Positions 46,175-54,926 are shown, counted from the stretch's first letter. The stretch is 64,000 nucleotides of DNA from Paenibacillus camerounensis (GCF_000723885.1 NZ_CCDG010000006.1:1-64000); one strand, 5' to 3'. Translations and numbers: made by a program. Notes: generated by a model not told the origin, from the letters alone.

Positions 46175-47050
46175 TTACTTTGTAATTCGATCCTTAATTT
46201 CTAAATAAATAGCTGCCATATCCAACTTAGCTTTCCCGTTTTTTTCAGCTGAGATAAACGTCTCATTTGCTACTTCTGCCAAAGGTAACGTCGTTCCCAA
46301 TAAATCTGCCGCTTCTTTAACGAGCCCCAAATCTTTTGTCATCAGCTCCAGCATGAATGCAGATGGGAATTCCTCGTTACGATACATTTCTTTTTTAGCT
46401 TGGAACAGTGGAGAATTCATTCCGGATTGAGAAATCAACGCCAGCACATCCTCTTTATCAAGACCCGCCTTATCAGCGAATACCAAAGCTTCCGCTATTC
46501 CTTGTCCCATAATGCCTAACAGCATATTAATTGCTAATTTTGCTGAGCTTCCTTTCCCGACTGTCCCAAAGTGGATGCTTGATTTCCCCAGTATATCGAA
46601 GTATGGTTTGTATTCCTCTAAGGTTTGAATATCACCACCTGTAAGAATAACTAATTGACCGGACATTGCTGCCCCTACAGAACCTGATACAGGCGCATCC
46701 AAATATTGTCCACCGTTTTCTGATATTATTCCAGCAAATTTCAAGGCATCCTCTGGAGAAATTGTACTCATGTTAATAACTACTTTTCCAGCTGTTTGTG
46801 CTTCTAAAACACCATTTTCCAGCATCAACACATTATTTACAGCATTTGAATCAGACAACATGATAAATATAATATCTGATTGATCAACCACTTCTTTTGA
46901 CGAATTTAATTGTTTTGCCCCTTTTTCAACCAAACCCCTTGTTTTTTCATGGGAACGATTATACACATTCACTTCATATCCTGCTTGTAAAAGATTCATG
47001 GCCATTGGCGCTCCCATATGACCTAAACCGATCCAACCTAATTTATGCAT
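46175..47050 (-). CDS. Beta-hydroxyacid dehydrogenase (3-hydroxyisobutyrate dehydrogenase-like)
   Basis: 291 aa. Cofactor loop WIGLGHMGAPMAMNLL, then the NRSHEK turn that suggests NADP, substrate loop LDAPVSGSVGAAMSGQL and catalytic Lys in GSSAKLAINMLLG. The family reduces or oxidises small beta-hydroxyacids or succinic semialdehyde. GGAGGAG precedes the ATG. It lies downstream of an SRPBCC protein, with a hairpin between them. Confidence 0.9.
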   Translation of the reverse strand: MHKLGWIGLGHMGAPMAMNLLQAGYEVNVYNRSHEKTRGLVEKGAKQLNSSKEVVDQSDIIFIMLSDSNAVNNVLMLENGVLEAQTAGKVVINMSTISPEDALKFAGIISENGGQYLDAPVSGSVGAAMSGQLVILTGGDIQTLEEYKPYFDILGKSSIHFGTVGKGSSAKLAINMLLGIMGQGIAEALVFADKAGLDKEDVLALISQSGMNSPLFQAKKEMYRNEEFPSAFMLELMTKDLGLVKEAADLLGTTLPLAEVANETFISAEKNGKAKLDMAAIYLEIKDRITK

Positions 47051-47081
47051 CCTTCTCCTTCTCCTCCTTGTTAAAATGTTT

Positions 47082-47114
47082 TCAACCGCCCTCTCCAGAG
47101 GAGAAGACGGTTGA
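47082..47114 (-). terminator. Hairpin between SRPBCC gene and hydroxyacid dehydrogenase
   Basis: TCAACCG and CGGTTGA with further pairing of CTCTCC/GGAGAG inside. On the minus strand AAACATTTT follows. It may terminate or attenuate the SRPBCC transcript. Confidence 0.5.
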
Positions 47115-47154
47115 CTTAGGTTTTCTCATGTTATGAGAGTTGCTCGTTGAATGT

Positions 47155-47670
47155 TTAGGAACGTGCATTTTTTGCGGCGTTAGCCAGTCCTTCAATCCAT
47201 TCCTGATGTCCGTTAATCATAGGATTTGGCTTTTCTTTTGCCATCTCACGCGCATCTTTCCCGTTTTGCGTTTCTTGAGTAAGGATACGTACTCGGCCTC
47301 CAGGCAAGTCCTCCAGCAACCAAGCGTGGTGAACATGCAAAGTATCCGTCGCTGTTGATCCTTCTTCCCAACCATGCCACGCTAGTCGTGCAGGATTGCT
47401 ATCAGTCGGGGGTACGCATTCCACCACTTCGGCCGCTATAGGGAAACCAAAGGTATTGAATCTGAAGTGAGCACCGTCGGATAATTCAGGCCCCCCACCA
47501 TTATGGAAATGAATATCCGAGACATTGCTGTAGTATAATTCCCACTTTGATGTATTGTTTAAGTATTCCCATACCTCCACTGTGGTTAAATTAGCAACAA
47601 TAATCTCATTTGAAGCAAAGTTGTCAGTCATGCCTGGCAGATACCCCTGAGGCCATATAATTTCATTCAT
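47155..47670 (-). CDS. SRPBCC (START/Bet v1-like) family protein
   Basis: 171 aa. The N-terminal ATVEVWEYLNNTSKWELYYSNV-like stretch, GAHFRFNTFGFPIAAEV and WLLEDLPGGRVRILTQETQNG follow the SRPBCC/polyketide cyclase hydrophobic-pocket fold. Substrate unknown. It is divergent from a MarR-type gene with a long palindrome between them, so it is the probable target of that regulator. Confidence 0.8.
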   Translation of the reverse strand: MNEIIWPQGYLPGMTDNFASNEIIVANLTTVEVWEYLNNTSKWELYYSNVSDIHFHNGGGPELSDGAHFRFNTFGFPIAAEVVECVPPTDSNPARLAWHGWEEGSTATDTLHVHHAWLLEDLPGGRVRILTQETQNGKDAREMAKEKPNPMINGHQEWIEGLANAAKNARS

Positions 47671-47727
47671 GTTGGTTTATCCTTTCTTTTTGAAGTGTTC
47701 TTCACTTACCATAATGTTTATAATACA

Positions 47728-47753
47728 TATTGTTGCGTGTACATGCAACAATA
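47728..47753. promoter_or_regulatory. 26-bp palindromic operator between SRPBCC and MarR genes
   Basis: Arms TATTGTTGC and GCAACAATA flank the centre GTGTACAT; 24 of 26 positions are symmetrical. It lies in the divergent promoter region and is the probable MarR binding site. Confidence 0.72.
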
Positions 47754-47910
47754 ATTTAATGATTATTTCTCATGTGTTTTACAATAGTTTTTTATAGCTC
47801 AGTTAGTGGACATACCTTTTAAATCATCCGTATAATAATAAAGAAATTAAAGATATTAATAATTGGATCTTACCTGCATAGACGATATGAAAGAAAAGAA
47901 GGGATCATAG

Positions 47911-48342
47911 ATGAACAAACCAATCAATCAAGCCTTAAGCGAGTGCCTATTCTTTACGGTGAAAAAGTTAGACCGGATCATGGATAAAATCGCCGAAGAA
48001 GCCTTTAAACCCACAGGCTTATCCCCTACGTATGGATTTATTATTCTGGCAGTAAATGAAAACCCAGGTATTGGTCAGAAAGAACTTGCCGACCTATTAC
48101 ACACGGCACCATCAACAATTGCGCGTTTTGTAGACAAATTAGAAAACAAAAATCTTTTGCGCAGTGAACATTCCGGCAGAAGCGCATTAACATATTTAAC
48201 GGATAATGGCGCCGAAATGGTTGAACAGGTGAACAAAGCTTGGGACAATTTACACAAACTTTATGGTGCAATTTTAGGTGAAAATGAAAGTGATGCACTC
48301 TCCCTGCATATTGGACAGATCGGGGATCAATTAAAAAGGTGA
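47911..48342 (+). CDS. MarR-family regulator
   Basis: 143 aa. The HTH reads GQKELADLLHTAPSTIARFVDKLENKNLL and the wing SEHSGRSALTYLTDNG. AAGGGA precedes the ATG. It is divergent from the SRPBCC/hydroxyacid dehydrogenase genes and probably represses them through the 26-bp palindrome. Confidence 0.88.
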   Translation: MNKPINQALSECLFFTVKKLDRIMDKIAEEAFKPTGLSPTYGFIILAVNENPGIGQKELADLLHTAPSTIARFVDKLENKNLLRSEHSGRSALTYLTDNGAEMVEQVNKAWDNLHKLYGAILGENESDALSLHIGQIGDQLKR

Positions 48343-48392
48343 GGTAATCGAGGCACTATTGGAGCAGCTTTTTTATCGATCCTACACCTACC

Positions 48393-48445
48393 CTCAATAA
48401 GTCAAGAGCAGCTATCAGATGGTAAACTGCTCCTGACTTATTGAG
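48393..48445. terminator. Long hairpin after the MarR gene
   Basis: CTCAATAAGTCAAGAGCAG (48393-48411) and CTGCTCCTGACTTATTGAG (48427-48445) form a 19-bp stem with one G-U pair. No T-run adjoins it. Confidence 0.5.
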
Positions 48446-48516
48446 ATTATGATTCCGTTATTTAAACAATTACAGCTGAACATAGGAATGCCTATCATAA
48501 TTCTTGTCCTCTAAGA

Positions 48517-48990
48517 TCAGCATATTCTAATAACCCCCCCTTCTTTCCCCCCTCTTGCTCGTTTCAAAGCTGTAATTGAGACGGTAATACCGAACAAAGT
48601 AACTACTGTTGAAACACTAAATACAATTTTAATAGAATGATTAAGCAATTCTGGATTCAATATCTCCATCTTGGAGTTGGAGCCGAGGGATGCTGAGATA
48701 ATTGCCATGATAACTGCTAGTGCAATTGCTCCGCCGATCTGCAGACCGGTATTAATGACCGCTGACGCGCTCCCTTGCTCTTTTGGACTGACTCCTGTAC
48801 TGCCGGGGATAAACCTTGTGATGAAGACAAGAGTCCCCGAAATGCCCACCCTGGTCAGCATAGGATTGAGGAGCTTCGCTCCTAGGAACGCACTAAGTGT
48901 GAGTGGCAGGAACGTACAGCCGGACTGAATGGCCGAGAAATGAAGAACGTTCTGGGTATACAACGTTAAAAGTAATAGACAGTGCTGAAT
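48517..48990 (-). pseudogene. MFS (DHA2) transporter remnant, paralogue of 29235
   Basis: The frame contains LTLYTQNVLHFSAIQSG, FLPLTLSAFLGAKLLNPML, then jumps to LVFITRFIPGSTGVSPKEQG and INTGLQIGGAIALAVIMAI. These match the last third of the intact transporter at 29235, but about 45 residues in the middle are deleted and the first ~270 residues are missing. It cannot make a working pump. Confidence 0.82.
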
Positions 48991-49054
48991 GATGCAGAAA
49001 AAAAAGCGACAAACGCAGAAGCTGTCAGGTTGCAATTACAAAATATAAGAGATA

Positions 49055-49150
49055 GGCTATATTTGCTGCGTGGTCCGAAGCCTGCTTCCACACGGTGAGA
49101 ATGTTGATAATGCTCTCATCCTCGGAACTGCGCAAAACCGTGCAGAATTG
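49055..49150 (-). pseudogene. Fragment of an ABM-domain gene, paralogue of 34226
   Basis: On the minus strand the fragment reads TVLRSSEDESIINILTVWK then QASDHAA, matching the centre of the protein at 34226-34525. Both ends are lost. Confidence 0.75.
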
Positions 49151-49173
49151 TGATCTTCTCTATTCTTAGATAG

Positions 49174-49209
49174 TCTAGGTAATGTTCTAGGTAATGTTCT
49201 AGGTAATGT
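49174..49209. repeat. Three 12-bp tandem repeats
   Basis: TCTAGGTAATGT occurs three times in succession without change, in non-coding sequence next to the ABM fragment. Confidence 0.85.
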
Positions 49210-49239
49210 ATTGATTCATTTATTGGGCAGACATATAAT

Positions 49240-49285
49240 AACCGGAACAGGATCGATTCAAATTCTTATCGATTTTGTTCCGGTT
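49240..49285. terminator. Palindromic hairpin
   Basis: AACCGGAACA (49240-49249) pairs with TGTTCCGGTT (49276-49285), and ATCGAT pairs inside. It lies downstream of the YhgE-like gene (minus strand). The sequence between it and 49410 holds nothing recognisable. Confidence 0.55.
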
Positions 49286-49409
49286 TCAACCTGTGTTATA
49301 GGTACGCTTAAAAGAGGTTCAATTTATAGTAATAGCCTTTCATACGCTAAATTTGATTCTGCCAAATAAATGAAATAGTTTCACATATCACCTATAGCGG
49401 ATTCATTGT

Positions 49410-50492
49410 TTATGCTGCTTTTTGTCCCATATTCTGTTGGTTTACCGCTGCCTTACTTGGCCAAGCAAGCCTTAGAATAGTGAGTCCCCATGTAACCATT
49501 GCGATTAATGCAAGGTTGCCGGCATATCCCCCTACTGTTCCCCCTCCGTACACAAGATGCATAGCTCCCTGAATACCATTAGGTGCTGGCAGGAATGCTC
49601 CTAGATTACGATAGAATGGAGTCAGCATTGAAGCTGCAATAACATTACCGGCTGTCATGAGTTGAAACGGAACGAAGAAAACATTAAATAATGGACCCAT
49701 GCCGCCAAATAATACAAATCCGAGTTGGGTCATGCAAATGCTTGCCATAAAGACAAGTACTTCAAAGCCCCATAGTTGCCAAAAAGAGGCTTCAACGTTT
49801 AGGAATATTTTTATCGCTGCTGATAGTAGTAGTGGAACAATTATAGCTATCCCGACAAGTACCATTTGACGTCCGAAGAACAATTCCCACTTGCCAAACT
49901 GACGCTTCATTATCATAGAAGCTATATTAAATTGAATATTCATTGTCATCATTGCAATGTACGGTATAAAACCAAGAATCATAGGCAGCATAGTGGAGGA
50001 AAAATTTGATATCTCGTTAACCTTAATAACTTCTGCTTGAATCGGTAATGGCTGTACATTAGAAACAACAGTGCTATTTAGTTGTCCCGTTAATTTGTTT
50101 GATAATCCCTCCATCACAGACTTAACAACCTCTGAATTACGTTCATTTATATAATAAGTCAGCTTTTCAGTACTACCAGCCGATGAGGATTGTAAATTAC
50201 TTGAAATAACAATAACCATATCAGTGTTTCCATTATCCATATCTGACAGTGCATCTTCTTTGGATGATGACATACTAGTTTGAAAAGGAGCTTCTTTAGC
50301 TAGAAACTCGGCAATACTCCTACTCTCTTCATTACTTCCTGCAACTAGTCCAACATGAAGTTGATCAATTCGTTCAGTTGCACCATTGAAACCTGTCATC
50401 CAAATTAATAAAAAGATAAAAGGCAAAAAAATTGAAAATGTAATCCCCATTTTGGCAGGCTTAATTTTTAAAAATTCCGATATAAATTTCAT
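49410..50492 (-). CDS. ABC-2/YhgE-Pip-like membrane protein (DUF3533-type)
   Basis: 360 aa. One N-terminal membrane helix (residues ~18-36), a ~140-residue outside domain (QLHVGLVAGSNEESRSIAEFL, YYINERNSEVVKSVMEGLSNKL), then five to six membrane helices. This layout matches YhgE/Pip and DUF3533 proteins, linked to ABC-2 permeases and drug or phage receptor functions. ATG 50492 has GAGGA eight bases before it. The gap to the MarR stop is one base, so the two form one unit. No ATPase gene is adjacent. Confidence 0.75.
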   Translation of the reverse strand: MKFISEFLKIKPAKMGITFSIFLPFIFLLIWMTGFNGATERIDQLHVGLVAGSNEESRSIAEFLAKEAPFQTSMSSSKEDALSDMDNGNTDMVIVISSNLQSSSAGSTEKLTYYINERNSEVVKSVMEGLSNKLTGQLNSTVVSNVQPLPIQAEVIKVNEISNFSSTMLPMILGFIPYIAMMTMNIQFNIASMIMKRQFGKWELFFGRQMVLVGIAIIVPLLLSAAIKIFLNVEASFWQLWGFEVLVFMASICMTQLGFVLFGGMGPLFNVFFVPFQLMTAGNVIAASMLTPFYRNLGAFLPAPNGIQGAMHLVYGGGTVGGYAGNLALIAMVTWGLTILRLAWPSKAAVNQQNMGQKAA

Positions 50493-50493
50493 T

Positions 50494-50946
50494 TTATTCA
50501 TCCTCGTTTACATTTTTTTTGTACAGGTTGTCTTGCAATCGATGCATTATACTCTCAAAAAGTTGCATTTCTTCAGCCGTTATTCCCTCCCATGCCTGCG
50601 TTTCGAGCGTCTCGGCTATAGGGATAAGCTCATTGAGCACTTCTCGGCCATTATCAGAAATGTATAGCTGAAAAGCACGACGATCAGACGGATCTGGCAG
50701 GCGTTTCAAAAAACCTTTAACTTCAAGCTTTTCAACAATCTTTCCTGTTGTCGCTTGATCCTTGTGTATAAGTCCAGCCAGCTTTTTCTGGCTTACTTTC
50801 TCACGGTCACGTAGTTGAAGTAGTAATCCATACTGTTCAGTCGTTAGACCAAACTTTTTAGTTTCAGTTGCGAAAGCTCTTTTATGAAGCGCGGAGGTAT
50901 GATGTAACCAGTACCCGAGTGTTTGTAATTGCTTTTGTGTAGTCAT
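50494..50946 (-). CDS. MarR-family regulator
   Basis: 150 aa. The HTH reads SQKKLAGLIHKDQATTGKIVEKLEVKGFL and the wing PDPSDRRAFQLYISDNG. It heads a two-gene unit with the YhgE-like membrane protein. A perfect 18-bp palindrome lies 26 bp before its start, a clear candidate for its own operator. Confidence 0.9.
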   Translation of the reverse strand: MTTQKQLQTLGYWLHHTSALHKRAFATETKKFGLTTEQYGLLLQLRDREKVSQKKLAGLIHKDQATTGKIVEKLEVKGFLKRLPDPSDRRAFQLYISDNGREVLNELIPIAETLETQAWEGITAEEMQLFESIMHRLQDNLYKKNVNEDE

Positions 50947-50971
50947 CTAGTAGTTTCCTTTCCCGTAAATT

Positions 50972-50989
50972 TAATAAGCATGCTTATTA
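50972..50989 (-). promoter_or_regulatory. 18-bp perfect palindrome, MarR operator candidate
   Basis: TAATAAGCATGCTTATTA is symmetrical throughout and lies directly before the marR-yhgE-like unit. Confidence 0.75.
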
Positions 50990-51195
50990 TATGTATGGAT
51001 ATTACTTTTGTAAACAGTTTTTTGTATTTACGAAAACTCTTGTTATGTTTCAAATCAAACTTATACCAAGCTTCTTTAAAATAAAAAACTTGACTTTATT
51101 TATAAAATAACCGGGGCCTTGACAGCCGTATGCTATATTAAAATGACTGTTATTTGCGATGACGATACAATTTATTTTTGGAAAGGTTGGTCCAG

Positions 51196-51423
51196 TTGAA
51201 AGAAAAAGATGAACAAATAACTATGAGTCAAGACTTTCTACTGAACGCCTTAAGGAAAAACAAAACAGAATGCACTATTATAACTACTAATGGAGTACGT
51301 ATTAAAGGAATAATCGAACTATTTGATAGTTATGTAATTTTAATCCGTTCCGAAAGCAGAACACTAAACATGGTTTATAAACATGCCATATCCACCGTTA
51401 CTAGTGAACATTTATTCAGATAA
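51196..51423 (+). CDS. hfq: Hfq-like Sm-fold RNA-binding protein (divergent)
   Basis: About 75 aa. Sm1 shows SQDFLLNALRKNKTECTIITTNGVRIKG, with the distal or proximal-face Gln and Asp of Hfq, and FDSYVILIRSE. Sm2 reads NMVYKHAISTV, the near-invariant YKHA(I)S signature. It departs from canonical Hfq in ECTIITT and RSESRTLN. The start is probably TTG at 51196 with GGAAAGG nine bases before it; ATG at 51223 would still keep the whole Sm fold. It is not next to miaA or mutL as housekeeping hfq is, so it is likely an extra paralogue. It is 34 bp ahead of a pentapeptide-repeat gene. Confidence 0.8.
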   Translation: MKEKDEQITMSQDFLLNALRKNKTECTIITTNGVRIKGIIELFDSYVILIRSESRTLNMVYKHAISTVTSEHLFR

Positions 51424-51457
51424 AGCCGACTATTTCATTTTTCATTGGAGGTAAAGA

Positions 51458-52063
51458 ATGCTTCAACATCATAGACAGAATTACTCAGAGGTAAACTTTA
51501 GTGGACAGGACATGAGGTACGGTGAACTAATTGGCTGTACATTTACACGTTGCTCCTTCGCTAACGGGATGCTGGACGAGATTAATTCAATTAACTGCCG
51601 TTTTATCGAATGCGATTTTCAAGGTGTCTCATTAAATGGCTCCATTCATAACGAATCGGCTTTTGAAAACTGCAACTTTAGTCGAGCAAATCTTTTCTCT
51701 TCAAAGCTTATCACATGTAAGATGACCGGTTCGGATTTCACAGATTCAACGTTGGACGGACTAACAATTTCAAAAGGAGACTGGTCCTATACAATATTGA
51801 GAAATGCAAGATTAATAAGACAAGATTTACGCGAGGTGAAATTTCTTGAGGCTGACTTTTCGGGGGCAAACCTGGAGAAAGCTGATTTAAGAAATGCTGA
51901 TCTTACTTTGGCATCCTTTTCAAAAGCTAGATTACAAGGAGCCGACGTTAGAGGTGCGAAAATGAGTGGAGTAGACTTTAAGGCAATCTCTATTTCTGGC
52001 ATGCGATTGGATAAAGAACAAGCCATCTTATACACGCTTTCGCATGGTGCCAAGGTAGATTGA
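51458..52063 (+). CDS. Pentapeptide-repeat protein, Qnr/McbG-like
   Basis: 201 aa built almost wholly of A(D/N)LxX-type five-residue repeats, e.g. VNFSG, CSFAN, CRFIE, CDFQG, CNFSR, ANLFS, ADFSG, ANLEK, ADLRN, ADLTL and ASFSK. A two-part solenoid with a break near residue 115 (SKGDWSYTIL) and a C-terminal helix is like Qnr proteins, which mimic DNA and protect gyrase. TTGGAGG precedes the ATG. It may be co-transcribed with the Hfq-like gene. Resistance function is not demonstrated by sequence. Confidence 0.85.
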   Translation: MLQHHRQNYSEVNFSGQDMRYGELIGCTFTRCSFANGMLDEINSINCRFIECDFQGVSLNGSIHNESAFENCNFSRANLFSSKLITCKMTGSDFTDSTLDGLTISKGDWSYTILRNARLIRQDLREVKFLEADFSGANLEKADLRNADLTLASFSKARLQGADVRGAKMSGVDFKAISISGMRLDKEQAILYTLSHGAKVD

Positions 52064-52205
52064 TTAAATTTGCACTTTATCTTCTTACACTGTAAAGACT
52101 TCGTCTTACAACAGTGTGTTGAGCTACACTATTTTGTTCATTAATTAAAACCGCCCGTTAAACGGGCATATTAATTATTGGACTGAACTGCCCGTTAGTT
52201 GAATA

Positions 52206-52241
52206 AAGGCAGCCGATCATATAATCGGCTGCCTTCGTTTT
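52206..52241 (+). terminator. Terminator of the Hfq-like/pentapeptide unit
   Basis: AAGGCAGCCGAT (52206-52217) and ATCGGCTGCCTT (52224-52235), then CGTTTT. A preceding small hairpin ACACTGT...ACAGTGT (52087 region) is also seen. Confidence 0.8.
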
Positions 52242-52352
52242 AGGTTGATATTTATTCCCATTCTTTTAATTAATCACCATGAATTTAATATCAAGATTCT
52301 TAGAGTGTGTTTTTATAAGCCTCATGTATTCTAAATTTGATCTTAGCTAACT

Positions 52353-52673
52353 CTAAAAGCCCAAGCTGATCGCTAAATTAAGTCTACTAACAGTTTGGAC
52401 TAATTCTGTTATTGTAGAGTTTAACTCTCCATCAATTGAGTATTCATTACCAGTCAATAGCCATTCATAAGAACAACCAAATATAGTGCATATCGAAATA
52501 ACAGTTTCTATTGCCGGCTTACTGTTACCTGCCTCTAGATCACTAAGGCTACCTTGCGAAATCCCAATCTTCTTAGCAAACTCAGTTTGATTTAGATTAT
52601 GTAATCTCCTTAATTGTTTAATATTTATCCCAACATGAGTCTTGATAATCGCCTCCAGAATCCAACATGGCAT
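52353..52673 (-). CDS. XRE-family helix-turn-helix protein
   Basis: 106 aa. The Cro/CI HTH is IKQLRRLHNLNQTEFAKKIGISQGSLSDLEAGNSKP, followed by ICTIFGCSYEWLLTG and a short tail. No partner gene is adjacent. The start is uncertain: ATG 52673 has GAGGAATA before it, but the domain itself begins some 18 residues later. A stand-alone phage-type regulator is possible. Confidence 0.75.
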   Translation of the reverse strand: MPCWILEAIIKTHVGINIKQLRRLHNLNQTEFAKKIGISQGSLSDLEAGNSKPAIETVISICTIFGCSYEWLLTGNEYSIDGELNSTITELVQTVSRLNLAISLGF

Positions 52674-52828
52674 TATTCCTCATAAAGTTAGAACACCAAG
52701 ATCTTTAAAAATGGCTATATAACACGAATTCATGCGGTAAATCCTAATATAGGATATAAAAATTTTTTGCAATAAAAACGACTTTTATGCACTGTAATAC
52801 TCATAGCACTCTCCATATACCAAAAGCA

Positions 52829-52853
52829 GAAATCCCTTATCCTATAAGGGATT
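52829..52853. terminator. Short perfect hairpin
   Basis: AAATCCCTTA and TAAGGGATTT separated by five bases, with CCTTTTTT shortly after on the plus strand. TGTCTCA motifs like those at 28073 follow to 52900. Confidence 0.5.
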
Positions 52854-52955
52854 TCATGCCTTTTTTCCGTCTCATTTTGATGCTATAAGCTGTCTCATTT
52901 ATGGTTAAAAACAGTCCTATTTTTCGTTATAACTCACACACAGAGACAGGTTTAT

Positions 52956-53747
52956 TTACTTTGAATACCGCTGCCGCATCCCCTCAAACAGCAGAATCGT
53001 AGCCGCCATAGCCGCATTCAGCGACTCGGCCCGGCCGGCCATCGGGATGATGATGCTCTTATCGACGAGCGCCGCCGTCTGCGGGGAGATGCCCTTGCCT
53101 TCGCTGCCGATCAGCAGCCACTGGCTGCCGCGGAAGTCATGCGTATAGCAGGAGTCCTCGCCGGTCAGTGAGGTGCTGACCAGAAGGGCGCCGCGTTCCC
53201 GCGCCTGCGGCAGAACAACGCCCAGATCTCCCTCTACTACGGGGAGATGGAACATCGAGCCCATCGTGGAGCGGATGGTCTTCGGATTATACAGATCGGC
53301 GCAGCCTTGGCCGAGGATAACCCCGTCCGCACCTGCAGCATCCGCGCTGCGGATGATCGTACCCACGTTGCCGGGGTCCTGGACGCCGTCCAGCACAACA
53401 ATCAGACTGTCCGTCTTCGCCAGGATCGTCTCTACGCCCTGCTGTTCCTTGCGGACAACCGCAAACACCGGCTGCGGCGTATTGGTGCTGCTGCACTTAG
53501 CGATTACTGCGCCCGACACGCCGATGACCTCCATGCCCTGCACCGCCTGCAGATGATCGCGCAGCTCAGACGGCATTCCCTTGTCCAAATCGTAGGCAAG
53601 GATCTCCACATCGGCTGCCGCCAGCAGTGCCTCCTGAACCAGATGAATCCCTTCCACTATATATTTGCCGGACTTATCGCGGTGTTTTTTTTCCTGAAGT
53701 CCGGCCCATTCTTTTACCCGCGTGTTCTGCGGTGATAATATTTCCAT
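52956..53747 (-). CDS. TrmH/SpoU-family RNA 2'-O-methyltransferase
   Basis: 263 aa. An N-terminal substrate-binding domain (SPQNTRVKEWAGLQEKKHRD) precedes the SPOUT knot: LDGVQDPGNVGTIIRSADAAG (motif 1), WLLIGSEGKGI (motif 2) and IPMAGRAESLNAAMAATILLFE (motif 3). It methylates ribose in rRNA or tRNA using SAM. It resembles YsgA of B. subtilis, which likewise neighbours sspI. AAAGGAAAG precedes the ATG. Confidence 0.92.
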   Translation of the reverse strand: MEILSPQNTRVKEWAGLQEKKHRDKSGKYIVEGIHLVQEALLAAADVEILAYDLDKGMPSELRDHLQAVQGMEVIGVSGAVIAKCSSTNTPQPVFAVVRKEQQGVETILAKTDSLIVVLDGVQDPGNVGTIIRSADAAGADGVILGQGCADLYNPKTIRSTMGSMFHLPVVEGDLGVVLPQARERGALLVSTSLTGEDSCYTHDFRGSQWLLIGSEGKGISPQTAALVDKSIIIPMAGRAESLNAAMAATILLFEGMRQRYSK

Positions 53748-53771
53748 GAAGTTCTTTCCTTTCTCACCTCT

Positions 53772-54431
53772 TTATTGATAAGCCATCTCCAGCTTTGTCA
53801 GATTATCCTTGTGCCCAACGATGACCAGCACATCGCCGTCTGCCAGCCGGTCCTCGGCTCTTGGCGTGATGTTCATTTCTTCACCCCGGCGGATAGCCAT
53901 GACGTTGCAGCCGTATTTGGCACGGATGTCCAGCTCCAGCAGGTTTTTACCGAGCATCTGCTTGGGGACTTTCATGTCCAGGATGCTGTAGTCCGGAGAC
54001 AGCTCGATATAATCAAGGATATTCGGCGAAGCCAGATGATGCGCCACCCGTAAGCCCATGTCCCGTTCCGGATAAATGATTTTGTCTGCGCCGATCTTGC
54101 TGAGCACCTTGCCGTGCAGCTCATTCCTTGCTTTAACCAGAATCGCCGGCACTCCCAGATCCTTAAGGATCAGCGTAGTCAGAATACTGGCCTGAATGTC
54201 TTCGCCGATCGCCACAACGACAACGTCAAAATTACGGATTCCCAGCGCACGCAGCGCTTCCTCATCAGTAGAATCTGCGGATACGGCATGGGTCACAATA
54301 CCGGAGATCTCCTGGGTGCGCTGCTCATCTGTGTCGATTGCCAGCACATCGTAGCCCATGCCGCTGAGCGCCTTGGCTACACTCGAGCCGAAGCGTCCCA
54401 TCCCGATAATCGCGTATTGTTTTTTAGCCAT
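53772..54431 (-). CDS. Ktr/Trk potassium channel regulatory subunit (RCK domain)
   Basis: 219 aa. RCK-N: AIIGMGRFGSSVAKAL with the GxGxxG nucleotide loop and the acidic end of strand 2 in VLAIDTDEQR. RCK-C follows from about residue 140 (ILDMKVPKQMLGKNLLELDIR). It gates a KtrB-type channel in response to ATP/ADP or c-di-AMP; the channel gene is not in the window. It lies upstream of the TrmH gene with 24 bp between, so they may be co-transcribed. Confidence 0.92.
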   Translation of the reverse strand: MAKKQYAIIGMGRFGSSVAKALSGMGYDVLAIDTDEQRTQEISGIVTHAVSADSTDEEALRALGIRNFDVVVVAIGEDIQASILTTLILKDLGVPAILVKARNELHGKVLSKIGADKIIYPERDMGLRVAHHLASPNILDYIELSPDYSILDMKVPKQMLGKNLLELDIRAKYGCNVMAIRRGEEMNITPRAEDRLADGDVLVIVGHKDNLTKLEMAYQ

Positions 54432-54621
54432 GTCCGTGTACCCCCTGCAGCATTTTTCGTCTCACACAGTATAGCATAAGGGCGGCCAAACTTGAATTTT
54501 CACTGCCGCCGCAGGGCACATTAGTACAGGGCATTTTGAATGGAGCCTGTCCTGTAGCGGCAGCCTGTTCAAGAGCTTCCGCCCGTTGAAGCTTTGCATT
54601 TAATTAAGAAGGAGGTGCACA

Positions 54622-54867
54622 ATGCCGGTAACCATTGATTTACGCCAGGCTATTCTTCATAAGGTGCACGGCCAGTCAGAGGAAGGGCTGCGCTCAATGA
54701 TTGAGGGCTCTGTAGACGGACCGGAGGCCGCGCTTCCGGGACTTGGTGTCGTATTTGAAATGGTCTGGAAAGACATTGGCAAGGCCAAGCAGGATCATGT
54801 CATCGGACTGCTGCACAGGCATCTGGAGGAGATTACTCCCGGAGCCATTACTACTGAGCAGAGATAG
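54622..54867 (+). CDS. sspI: Small acid-soluble spore protein SspI
   Basis: 81 aa. The sequence IDLRQAILHKVHGQSEEGL, then MIEGSVDGPEAALPGLGVVFE and MVWKDIG, is the SspI pattern, slightly longer at the C terminus than the Bacillus form. AAGGAGGTGCACA precedes the ATG. It is expected to be made in the forespore and to be part of the spore core. It stands alone between divergent ktr and convergent prfC. Confidence 0.92.
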   Translation: MPVTIDLRQAILHKVHGQSEEGLRSMIEGSVDGPEAALPGLGVVFEMVWKDIGKAKQDHVIGLLHRHLEEITPGAITTEQR

Positions 54868-54873
54868 ACAGCC

Positions 54874-54926
54874 AAAAACCTCCGCTCTCATAACGTGCAG
54901 CTGCACCGTTAGAGGCGGAGGTTTTT
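54874..54926. terminator. Bidirectional terminator between sspI and prfC
   Basis: AAAAACCTCCGC (54874-54885) pairs with GCGGAGGTTTTT (54915-54926), and further inner pairing is possible. A and T runs on both sides suit both genes. Confidence 0.88.
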
